A stretch of DNA of 64,000 nucleotides, taken from Caulobacter endophyticus (GTDB lineage: Bacteria; Pseudomonadota; Alphaproteobacteria; Caulobacterales; Caulobacteraceae). How positions within the stretch are numbered: position 1 is the first letter of the stretch; each line of letters opens with the position of its first letter. Positions 9,169-17,147 of the stretch are shown here, one piece after another. The position numbers and the translations under genes were made by a program. Where the stretch lies: assembly GCF_003116815.1 (NCBI RefSeq), contig NZ_QDKQ01000067.1, positions 1 through 64,000 on the forward strand. Reading direction: 5' to 3'. The notes under the pieces are model-generated. The model did not search any database. It worked only from the letters and a program-made list of their open reading frames with translations, and was not told the origin of the DNA.

Positions 9169-10572
9169 TTAGCCCAACTCGAACCCCACCACGTTCTCCG
9201 TCCTCACCGCCTCGGCCACCTTGCCGGCGGTCACCCCGCGCAGCCGCACGTCGCGCACGGGCAGGTCCTTCTCGCCCTTGATGCTGCACAGCGAGCCGGC
9301 CTCGGTCACGCGTACGTCGGAAACCCGCAGCCCCTCGATCGCGGTAAGCCGGCGCTCGTAGGTCGGCACCAGGGTGCGCCACTGGTAGAGGACGTCGGTG
9401 TCGACCGCGAGCACGCTGCCGGCGATCTTCGTGGCGCTGACATTGCGCATGTGGACGCCCCGCACGAAGCCGCCGCGCCGCTCGTTGGTCTTGATGAACA
9501 GCAGGTTGGCGATCGGCACGGCCCAGCCGTCTTCGCCCTTCCCGTCGCCTACGAAGTGGCAGTTGTCGACGAAGACGTTCTCGATCCCCGCCGACAGCTC
9601 GCTGCCCACGGCCATCAGCTGGTGGCCGTTCCTGATCTTGCAGTCGCGCATGACGACGTTGCGGGTGGGAGCCCTCAAGCGCCACGCATCCTGGTCGCGG
9701 CCCGACTTCACGGACACCGCGTCGTCGCCCTGGTCGAAGACGCAGTCCTCGATCAGCACGTTCTGGCTCATCTCCGGATCGACGCCGTCGTTGTTGTGGC
9801 CATGGGCGCGGATCTTCACCCGGCGGATGACGACGTCGGTGCAGAGGAACGGGTGGATCACCCAGAACGGGCTGTCCTCGATGCTGACGTCCTCGATCAG
9901 CACGTGGCGGCAGCGGTTGAACTGGATGAACTGCGGGCGCAGGTTGGCCTCGCCCGCGGTCATCTGGCGCTGGCTTACCGGCTCGCCCCTGGCGGCCTGA
10001 TGATAGAGCGCCACCAGAGCGTCCATGTGCGGCCTGGGCCGCTTGTACCACTCGCGCCAGACGTCCAGCCTGGCCTTCAGCTTGCCGGGGCCGGTGATCG
10101 CCACGTTCTCGCAGTCGAAGGCGTAGACCAGCGGCGAGTAGTTCCAGCACTCCAGCCCCTCCCAGGTCGTCTGGACCGGCGGCAGGTAGTCGGCGGGCTT
10201 TTCGGAGAACAGCAGGGTGGCGCCCCTGGCCAGGTGCAGGGCGACGTTGCTCTTCAGATGCACCTTGCCGGTCGGCCAGGTTCCCTGCGGCACGACCACC
10301 ACGCCGGCGCCGGCGGCGTTGGCGGCCGTGATCGCCGCGGCGATGGCGGCGCTCGTCTTGCCCTGGTCGCCCTGGTCGGCGCCGAAGTCGGTGATGGGAA
10401 AGCGCCGGGCTTCGCCGAAGTCCGGCACGCCGAGCGAGGGCATGTCGAACGGCGCGGTCGGGCGCACCAGCCGGCGGGGCAGGGGAGCCGCCAAGGCCAG
10501 CGCCGGGACCAGCAGCGGCGCGGCGATCCCGGCGCCCAGCGCCGCGCGGCGCGTGGGAAGGTCGAAGGTCAT
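9169..10572 (-). CDS. Glycoside hydrolase family 28 (polygalacturonase-like)
   Basis: 467 aa secreted enzyme. The N terminus (MTFDLPTRRAALGAG) looks like a twin-arginine signal. Right-handed beta-helix repeats follow, with the GH28 signatures HNNDGVDPE, DQGDDAVSVKSGRD, the His of NGHQLMAVGSE and IKTNERRGG. In family 28 the aspartates are the catalytic acids. The likely substrate is a galacturonan or related plant uronide; the exact specificity cannot be read. ATG 10572 is chosen because the signal peptide starts there; a start at 10620 adds 16 basic residues. Confidence 0.88.
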   Translation of the reverse strand: MTFDLPTRRAALGAGIAAPLLVPALALAAPLPRRLVRPTAPFDMPSLGVPDFGEARRFPITDFGADQGDQGKTSAAIAAAITAANAAGAGVVVVPQGTWPTGKVHLKSNVALHLARGATLLFSEKPADYLPPVQTTWEGLECWNYSPLVYAFDCENVAITGPGKLKARLDVWREWYKRPRPHMDALVALYHQAARGEPVSQRQMTAGEANLRPQFIQFNRCRHVLIEDVSIEDSPFWVIHPFLCTDVVIRRVKIRAHGHNNDGVDPEMSQNVLIEDCVFDQGDDAVSVKSGRDQDAWRLRAPTRNVVMRDCKIRNGHQLMAVGSELSAGIENVFVDNCHFVGDGKGEDGWAVPIANLLFIKTNERRGGFVRGVHMRNVSATKIAGSVLAVDTDVLYQWRTLVPTYERRLTAIEGLRVSDVRVTEAGSLCSIKGEKDLPVRDVRLRGVTAGKVAEAVRTENVVGFELG

Positions 10573-10795
10573 GCGGCGTCTCCCCTGGCGTCGGGCGTCG
10601 AGCGCCCGTATCGCGCTCATTCCTCACATGTTGGAATTCGAAGTCAATATTCGGGAGTTGCTGTCTGGCGCCGACGATCATGCCGTACGCGCGGGCGAGG
10701 GAAGGCCCTTCCCACGTGATCGCCGATAATTAGAATGAGCGTTTGAAAGAGCGCCGCCCCCGTCCCAGGTTAGAGCGGCCCGGCAGGAGGAACCC

Positions 10796-12235
10796 ATGCG
10801 CGACTACCTGAAGTTCTACATCGACGGCCAGTGGGTCGAGGCGAAGTCCGACAAGACGGTGGACGTCATCAACCCCGCCACCGAGGCCGTCGCCGGCCGG
10901 GTGACCCTGGGTTCGGTGGAAGACGTGGATCTCGCCGTCCGCGCCGCCCGCAAGGCCTTCCCCACCTATTCCCAGACCAGCCGCGAGGAGCGCATCGACC
11001 TGCTCGAGCGGATCATCGCCGAGTACCAGAAGCGCTTCGAGGACATGGCCAAGGCCATCACCGAGGAGATGGGCGCCCCCGCCTGGCTGGCCCAGCGCGC
11101 CCAGGCGGCCATGGGCATCGCCCACGTCCAGACCTCGCTGCAGGTGCTGAAGGACTACAAGTTCGAGGAAGATCGCGGCACGACGCGCCTGGTGAAGGAG
11201 CCGATCGGCGTCTGCGCCTTCATCACGCCGTGGAACTGGCCGGTGAACCAGATCGCCTGCAAGGTCGCGCCGGCCCTGGCCGTCGGCTGCACCATGGTGC
11301 TCAAGCCCTCGGAGATCGCGCCGTTCTCGGCCTGGGTGTGGACCGAGATCCTGGAAGCTGCCGGCGTGCCGGCGGGGGTGTTCAACCTGGTCAACGGCGA
11401 TGGTCCGACCGTCGGCGCGGCCCTGTCCAGCCATCCCGAAGTCGACATGGTGTCGTTCACCGGCTCGACCCGCGCCGGCATCGAGGTGGCCAGGAACGCC
11501 GCCCCGACCGTCAAGCGCGTGCACCAGGAACTGGGCGGCAAGAGCCCCAACATCATCCTCGACGACGCCGATTTCCAGCGCGCCGTTGGCGGCGGGGTGG
11601 CTTCGGTGATGATGAACTCGGGCCAGTCGTGCAACGCGCCCACCCGCATGCTCGTGCCCGCCAAGCGCATGGACGAGGTGATCGCCATCGCCAGGGCCGC
11701 CGCCGAGGCCCACACGGTCGGCGATCCCAGCGGCAATTCCAAGCTGGGTCCGGTCGTCTCCGAAGCGCAGTGGACGAAGATCCAGGGCCTGATCCAGAAG
11801 GGCGTCGACGAGGGCGCGACCCTGGTGGCCGGCGGTCCGGGCAAGCCGGAAGGCCTGGAGACCGGCTACTACGTCAAGCCGACCGTCTTCGCCAACGTCA
11901 CCCCCGACATGACCATCGCCAGGGAAGAGATCTTCGGCCCGGTGCTGTCGATCCTCGGCTACGACAGCGTCGACCAGGCCGTGGCGATCGGCAACGACAC
12001 CGAGTACGGCCTGGCGGCCTATGTGTCGGGCGGTGATCCGGAAGGCGTGCGCAAGGTCGCCGCCAAGCTGCGCGCCGGCCAGGTGAACCTCAATGGCGCC
12101 AGCCCCGACCTGATGGCCCCGTTCGGCGGCTACAAGATGAGCGGCAACGGCCGCGAATGGGGCGACCACGCTTTCGGCGAGTTCCTGGAGACCAAGGCCA
12201 TCCTCGGCTACGCGCCCAAGCAGGCGGCGGAGTAA
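10796..12235 (+). CDS. NAD(P)-dependent aldehyde dehydrogenase
   Basis: 479 aa. Oxidises an aldehyde to the acid. The active-site Cys lies in NSGQSCNAPTRM (around residue 278) and the general base Glu in ELGGKSPNIILDDAD (around 245). The cofactor loop GSTRAG and FITPWNWPVNQ are present. A strong ribosome-binding site AGGAGG ends 5 nt before ATG 10796. It is transcribed alone and divergent from the GH28 gene. It could serve sugar-acid breakdown, but the family is too broad to name a substrate. Confidence 0.92.
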   Translation: MRDYLKFYIDGQWVEAKSDKTVDVINPATEAVAGRVTLGSVEDVDLAVRAARKAFPTYSQTSREERIDLLERIIAEYQKRFEDMAKAITEEMGAPAWLAQRAQAAMGIAHVQTSLQVLKDYKFEEDRGTTRLVKEPIGVCAFITPWNWPVNQIACKVAPALAVGCTMVLKPSEIAPFSAWVWTEILEAAGVPAGVFNLVNGDGPTVGAALSSHPEVDMVSFTGSTRAGIEVARNAAPTVKRVHQELGGKSPNIILDDADFQRAVGGGVASVMMNSGQSCNAPTRMLVPAKRMDEVIAIARAAAEAHTVGDPSGNSKLGPVVSEAQWTKIQGLIQKGVDEGATLVAGGPGKPEGLETGYYVKPTVFANVTPDMTIAREEIFGPVLSILGYDSVDQAVAIGNDTEYGLAAYVSGGDPEGVRKVAAKLRAGQVNLNGASPDLMAPFGGYKMSGNGREWGDHAFGEFLETKAILGYAPKQAAE

Positions 12236-12237
12236 AC

Positions 12238-12388
12238 CTTCTCCCGCTCAGCTCACCTTCTCCCAGAGGGAGAAGGAGGGGCCCGCGCCTTAGGCGTGGG
12301 AGGATGAGGGGTTACGGCGGTGAGGGTTTACCCCCTCACCCTCCCACCGCTCCGCGGCTGGCCCCTCCCTCTCCCCATGGGAGAGGTT
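12238..12388. repeat. Palindromic intergenic repeat, copy B
   Basis: Arms of the form CTTCTCCCAGAGGGAGAAGG and CCCTCTCCCCATGGGAGAGG flank GGTGAGGG...CCCTCACC half-sites, with an internal hairpin CGCGCCTTAGGCGTG near 12287. It occupies the whole space between the aldehyde dehydrogenase stop and the stop of the small frameshifted gene, which uses the repeat edge. Confidence 0.78.
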
Positions 12389-12597
12389 ACTCGGAGAGCC
12401 GCGCCCTCGCCGCGAGGACCTGCTCGTCATAGTCCGCCGCGAACGGCGCTGTGAGCTGCTTTTCCAGCACCGCGACCAGGCTGTCGATCGCCGTCCGTTC
12501 GGCCGGCCCCTAGGTCGGCCGCCTCGAAATCAGACAGCCATTCGAACAGAACCAGGGCCTCGTCCTCGGTCAGCGCGAGGGCGATGTCGTCGCTCAC
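12387..12597 (-). pseudogene. Small conserved hypothetical gene with a single-base frameshift
   Basis: Read from the GTG at 12597, the frame begins MSDDIALALTEDEALVLFEW. It then loses its family-like sequence at a run of four C (12507-12510) and stops at 12427. Removing one base there gives a 69-aa protein whose second half reads PAERTAIDSLVAVLEKQLTA and ends in ARARLSE at TAA 12387. That matches my recollection of a small widespread family with an EALVLFEWL start and a leucine-rich C terminus. The GTG overlaps the stop of the M28 peptidase by 4 nt (GTGA). Real mutation or sequencing error in a homopolymer cannot be told apart here. Confidence 0.75.
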
Positions 12598-15020
12598 CAG
12601 CGCACGCTTGCCCGGGTCAGGACCAGGGTCTTGTCCGAGAGGCCCCAGCCCATCAGGCCGTCGGGCTTGGCGCCCGGCGAGGGGGCGGCGCGGGGCCAGC
12701 CTTCGCGGACTTCCAGGGCGGCGGCCTCGACGTGTCCGCTGCCGTTCAGGCGGCTGAAGCTGAGGGTCACGCCGTTGGGATCGGGGGCGTGGTAGGTCAG
12801 GCTGGTCCACTCGCCGCGCTTGGTGACCAGCGGCACGGGGCGGCCGTTGAGGCGGGCGCCGGCCAGCATGCCGTCGGGCTTGATGCGCAGGGTGACGTAT
12901 TCGGCGCCGGGGCCGGGGATCACCCGCACGAGCAGGCGCTCGCCGGCCTGCTCGACGGTGAGCTGGGGCGGATCCAGCGGCACGGGCCGGGTTTCGGCCA
13001 TCCAGGCCTTGGACTTGAAGAACGGCGCCAGTTCCTTGAGCGCCGGGGCGCCGCCCTGCGCCGTCAGCGCGCCGCGCGACCAGGCGTCCAGGCGCGGCAG
13101 GGTCGAGATCCGCCACGCCTGGCCGGTCGACAGGTCCGACAGGTGGGCGGCCTCGGTCAGCTCCGGACGGGCGGGCGTGGCGCCGGCCAGCACGGCGTAG
13201 GCCGTAAGGCCCGCGCCGACCAGGGCGACCAGGGTGGCGGGTATGGCCGCCAGCTTCAGCGCGGAGAAGTCGTGGGCCAGGGGGATCAGGGCCGGCAGGG
13301 CCAGCAGGCCGAACGCCGCCAGGATCGCCGGCAGGCCCACGCCCAGCCCCGCGAAGGTCCAGCCGCCCCAGGCGCCGACCTGGGTGACGACGATCACCGC
13401 CGCCAGGGCGACGCAGGCGGTCAGGGCCCAGGCCACCCGGCGGTCGCGGGTGCCGCCCTTGGCCAGCACCAGCACGGCGGCCAGGGCGGCGACCAGCAGC
13501 GGCCAGACGGCCATCACCGAACCGCCGGGCAGCAGGATCATGGCGGCGACAGCGACGGCCAGCAGGCCGACGAGGGCGCCGATCCAGGCCCCCAGCACGC
13601 CGACCGGCTTGCCCAGCGCGGCCCAGACCAGCACGGCGCTGGCTGCGCCCAGGCCTGCGCCCACCGGGTCGAGCGCCGGCGGCCCGCCGACCAGGCCGGT
13701 CGCGCCCCCGGCCAGCAGGGCCAGCAGGCTGGGCCAGATCCGCGCCGCGCCCTTGGCCTGGCCGATGACCACGGCCAGGGCCACGCCTACCAGGATCGCC
13801 GTGCAGCCCAGCAGCAGCGGGTCGAACCGGCCCAGGAGCGCATAGTGGGCCTGCAGGTCGGCGACGTGTAGCAGCTTGCCGGTCAGGTGCAGGGCCAGCG
13901 CTCCGGAGGTTCCCACCAGCAGGAAGCCGCAAAGGCCCTTCAGCAGTTCGACGGCGCTGGTCCCCCGGATCAGCAGGCCGCGCACCAGGGCGTAGAGCAC
14001 CAGCGCCCCTGCCAGGGCCAGCAGACCCCAGGCGACCGCGATCGGATAGCTGACCAGGAACAGGCCGAAGACGTCGGAATAGATCGCGTTGGGCGCCTTG
14101 CCGGGCAGGTCGGCGGCGCTGGCCAGGGCGCGAGCGGTGGGCAGGACCTGGTCGCCGAAATGCTGCAGGCTGCCCTGGTCGAGGTGGTCGGCCTTGGCCA
14201 GCGGCGTGTGATAGGCCAGCTGGTCGTCGATGAAGGCGAAGTTCAGTCCCGGCAGGCCAGCCTTCACCGCGTGGGTGAAGTCGGTGTCGTTGGGCATCTT
14301 GTCGTAGACCGCCGCGGCCAGCGAGTTGGCCGCCGGGCGGCGGGCCTCGCGGGCGAACAGGGCCATCAGGGCGCCGTTCTGCGGGCCGGTCTGGAACATG
14401 GCGGCCCGGCCGCTGTCGCCGCGCGCCTCCATGTTGATGACAACGCCGACCTTCTGGCGCAGCGGGTCGCGGGCGAAGAAGGCGTCGGCGCCGAGGAGGC
14501 CCTGCTCCTCGCCGTCGGTGAACAGGAAGATGACGTCGCGGGCCGGCTTGGGGCCGGCCTTCAGGGCGCGGGCGACCTCCAGCGCGGCGGCCACGCCGGC
14601 GGCGTCGTCGGCCGCGCCGGGCGAGTTGGCCACCGAGTCGTAGTGGCTCATGATCAGCACGGCGGGCTTGGAACGGTCGGCGCCCGGCAGCACGCCGATG
14701 ACGTTCTGCACCGTGCCGGCGGCCAGCCAGCGGCCGTCGTTGCGCGTGCCGGCATAGCCCTCGTCGGCGCGGACGGAGAGCTCCAGTCCCAGCGCGGCGA
14801 TGCGGGCCATCAGGTGTTCGCGCACCCGCACGATGTCGGTCGAGCCGGTGGGGTGGGGGCGCAGGGCGATGGTCCGCACGTCGGCCATGGCCCGTTCGGC
14901 GGAGAAGGCGTCGGGCGGGGCGCTGGCGGGAACGACCGGCGGCGATCTCTGCGCCAGGGCGGCCAGGGCCAGGCCCAGCAGCAGGCAGATCCAGAAGCCC
15001 AGAAGTCTGATCGCTTTCAT
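12594..15020 (-). CDS. M28 family zinc aminopeptidase with C-terminal membrane domain
   Basis: 808 aa. A signal/anchor helix at the N terminus is followed by a peptidase M28 domain (residues about 35-330). Its zinc and catalytic motifs are SHYDS, GAADDAAG, FTDGEEQGLLG, MEARG and the late His of YHTPLAKADHLD. The second half has about eight to nine hydrophobic segments, then a periplasmic beta-rich C terminus. The layout resembles the ER Fxna/ERMP1-type M28 proteins and their bacterial relatives. ATG 15020 gives the hydrophobic N terminus. Its TGA overlaps the next small gene. Confidence 0.9.
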   Translation of the reverse strand: MKAIRLLGFWICLLLGLALAALAQRSPPVVPASAPPDAFSAERAMADVRTIALRPHPTGSTDIVRVREHLMARIAALGLELSVRADEGYAGTRNDGRWLAAGTVQNVIGVLPGADRSKPAVLIMSHYDSVANSPGAADDAAGVAAALEVARALKAGPKPARDVIFLFTDGEEQGLLGADAFFARDPLRQKVGVVINMEARGDSGRAAMFQTGPQNGALMALFAREARRPAANSLAAAVYDKMPNDTDFTHAVKAGLPGLNFAFIDDQLAYHTPLAKADHLDQGSLQHFGDQVLPTARALASAADLPGKAPNAIYSDVFGLFLVSYPIAVAWGLLALAGALVLYALVRGLLIRGTSAVELLKGLCGFLLVGTSGALALHLTGKLLHVADLQAHYALLGRFDPLLLGCTAILVGVALAVVIGQAKGAARIWPSLLALLAGGATGLVGGPPALDPVGAGLGAASAVLVWAALGKPVGVLGAWIGALVGLLAVAVAAMILLPGGSVMAVWPLLVAALAAVLVLAKGGTRDRRVAWALTACVALAAVIVVTQVGAWGGWTFAGLGVGLPAILAAFGLLALPALIPLAHDFSALKLAAIPATLVALVGAGLTAYAVLAGATPARPELTEAAHLSDLSTGQAWRISTLPRLDAWSRGALTAQGGAPALKELAPFFKSKAWMAETRPVPLDPPQLTVEQAGERLLVRVIPGPGAEYVTLRIKPDGMLAGARLNGRPVPLVTKRGEWTSLTYHAPDPNGVTLSFSRLNGSGHVEAAALEVREGWPRAAPSPGAKPDGLMGWGLSDKTLVLTRASVRW

Positions 15021-15217
15021 GCGCGGCTCGCCCTCGCGTCCATCCCCGGCGATTCGCCCCCTCGTCGAGGGTGCGGGTGTTCGCGCGCGGGGGGAACGGG
15101 AAAGGCGAGGAAGCGGAACGAAAATGGGCGCGGCGGCGCTAGGGTTTTCCCCAGCATGGCGGCGGGCCACGGCCGCGCTATGCCTGCGCTTCCCTGCCAC
15201 GTGCTTCGAGGTCATCG

Positions 15218-15574
15218 ATGATCATCGTTCCCGCCTTCGCGATCCTGGCCATGCTGGCCGCAGCCCCGCCCCAGGCCACGGGCCCGGTCGAGGCCAGCGG
15301 CAAGGCGATCGCCATCTCCGGGACCGACCATGTCGAGACCCTGTCGTGCGAGGGCCGCGCCGTGGCGATCACCGGCGTCGACAACACCGTCACCCTGACC
15401 GGCGTGTGCAAGAGCGTCGAGATCTCGGGCAGCGGCAACACGGTCAGCGCCACGATCGCGCCGGGCGGCGTGCTGTCGGTCACCGGCACGGACCAGAAGG
15501 TGCGCTGGCGCTCCGCCGGCGAGGTCCGCCGCAGCGTCAGCGGGGTCGACAACCAGGTGGTCCGGGAGAAGTAG
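15218..15574 (+). CDS. DUF3060 domain secreted protein
   Basis: 118 aa. A short hydrophobic signal (MIIVPAFAILAMLAAAPPQA) is followed by repeating short beta strands of the pattern ITGVDNTVTLTG / EISGSGNTVSATI. This is the DUF3060 repeat and suggests a small beta-helix. Two cysteines (LSCEG, GVCKS) could pair. It is divergent from the M28 peptidase, with 197 bp between the starts. Role unknown. Confidence 0.85.
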   Translation: MIIVPAFAILAMLAAAPPQATGPVEASGKAIAISGTDHVETLSCEGRAVAITGVDNTVTLTGVCKSVEISGSGNTVSATIAPGGVLSVTGTDQKVRWRSAGEVRRSVSGVDNQVVREK

Positions 15575-15661
15575 GGCCTTCGTCCTCCCGCCGTTGCGCC
15601 TGTCACCCGCCGCTGGCACGGTGGCCGCCGAGCGGTCCTCGGCGCCGCGCGGAGGCGCAAC

Positions 15662-16963
15662 GTGACCCCGTTCCACCACCTGCTGGCCAACAACCTGGTG
15701 GCCAACATCACCAACTTCACGGTCTGGTTCGCCCTGACCTTCTACGTCTACCTGGAGACCCGTTCGGTGTTCGCCACCGGCATGATCGCGGGGGTCTATC
15801 TGGTGCTGACGGCGGGCTGCGGCTTCTGGTTCGGCAGCCTCGTCGACCACTATCGCAAGAAGACAGCGATGCTGGGGTCGAGCATCGCTTCGTTCTGCCT
15901 TTACGCCGTGGCCCTGTCGGTGCTGGAGCTGTCGCCGAAGGGCGCGATCGCCGACGTCTCGCGGCCGTGGCTGTGGATCTTCATCGGCCTGACCATGCTG
16001 GGCGTGATCGCCGGCAACATCCGGGCCGTGGCCCTGCCCACCCTGGTGACGATCCTGGTGCCCGAGGACCGGCGCGACAAGGCCAACGGCCTGGTGGGCA
16101 TGGTCACCGGCGTCGGCTTCCTGACCACCTCGGTGATCAGCGGCTTCCTGGTGGCCTGGGGCGGCATGCTGTTCACCCTGGTCTTCGCCCTGGCCTTCAC
16201 CATGGCGGCCTTTGCGCACCTGGCGCTCGTCCGGGTGGACGAGCCGCGCGCGACCGCCGAGGACGGCGAGCACGCCGCCCCGCGCCGCGTCGACATCGCC
16301 GGCACCGTGCGGGTGATCGCCGCCGTGCCGGGCCTCTTCGCGCTGATCCTGTTCGCCAGCTTCAACAACTTCCTGGGCGGGATCTTCATGGCCCTGCTCG
16401 ACGCCTATGGCCTGTCGCTGGTGTCGGTGCAGGTCTGGGGGCTGCTGTTCGGCGTGCTGTCGACGGCCTTCATCCTGAGCGGGATCGTCATCACCCGCAC
16501 GGGCCTGGGGCCGAGCCCCCTGCGCACGCTGCTGCTGGTCAACCTGATCACCTGGGCCGTCTGCTGCGTCTTCACGCTGCAGTCGTCGATCTGGCTGCTG
16601 GCGGGCGGCTGCTTCGTCTGGATGCTGCTGGGTCCCTATGCCGAGGCCGCCGAGCAGACCACCCTGCAGAAGGTGGTGCCGCTGGAGCGCCAGGGCAGGG
16701 TGTTCGGCTTCGCCCAGTCGGTGGAGCAGGCGGCCTCGCCCCTGACCGCCTTCCTGATCGGTCCGCTGACCCAGTTCGTGGTGATCCCGTTCATGACGAA
16801 CGGCGCGGGCGCGGCGACCATCGGCGACTGGTTCGGACGGGGCCCCGACCGGGGCATCGCCCTGGTGTTCACCGCGGCCGGGGCGGTCGGCGTGCTGGCC
16901 ACCGTGGCGGCGTTCAACTCACGGCCCTACCGGCAGCTGAAGGCGGCGTATGCGGCGGGGTGA
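15662..16963 (+). CDS. Major facilitator superfamily transporter
   Basis: 433 aa with about twelve hydrophobic segments. The cytoplasmic loop after the second helix reads GSLVDHYRKKTAM, the MFS motif A position. It resembles the MFS_3/enterobactin-exporter-like branch, but no substrate can be named. GTG start at 15662 is preceded by GGAGGCGCAAC. No regulator or pathway gene is adjacent. Confidence 0.85.
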   Translation: MTPFHHLLANNLVANITNFTVWFALTFYVYLETRSVFATGMIAGVYLVLTAGCGFWFGSLVDHYRKKTAMLGSSIASFCLYAVALSVLELSPKGAIADVSRPWLWIFIGLTMLGVIAGNIRAVALPTLVTILVPEDRRDKANGLVGMVTGVGFLTTSVISGFLVAWGGMLFTLVFALAFTMAAFAHLALVRVDEPRATAEDGEHAAPRRVDIAGTVRVIAAVPGLFALILFASFNNFLGGIFMALLDAYGLSLVSVQVWGLLFGVLSTAFILSGIVITRTGLGPSPLRTLLLVNLITWAVCCVFTLQSSIWLLAGGCFVWMLLGPYAEAAEQTTLQKVVPLERQGRVFGFAQSVEQAASPLTAFLIGPLTQFVVIPFMTNGAGAATIGDWFGRGPDRGIALVFTAAGAVGVLATVAAFNSRPYRQLKAAYAAG

Positions 16964-17056
16964 AGGGGCGCGCTCCTAGGGGGCGACGCCTGGGCGATCC
17001 GACCGATTCTGTCGTGACAGAAGCATAAGCTCTTTCACGTTCAAGAGGAGCTCCAC

Positions 17057-17087
17057 CCGCCAAACCGGCTCCAAGCCGTCTTGGCGG
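17057..17087 (+). promoter_or_regulatory. Leader hairpin before the tail-fibre-like gene
   Basis: CCGCCAA at 17057-17063 pairs with TTGGCGG at 17081-17087, and inside it CGGCT pairs with AGCCG around a CCA loop. The hairpin sits 60 nt before ATG 17148. Between them lies an AT-rich stretch (17109-17147) containing AAATATTTAAATTAATTC, very unlike its GC-rich surroundings. No T-run follows, so it is more likely a 5' UTR structure than a terminator. Confidence 0.55.
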
Positions 17088-17147
17088 CGCGCCGACTTCT
17101 TGTTCGAGCTAAATATTTAAATTAATTCAAATTTCTAGGAATCCAAT

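Noticed and set aside
17109-17147. CtrA binding site in the AT-rich leader
   Set aside because: TTAA motifs are present but not at the TTAA-N7-TTAA spacing required.
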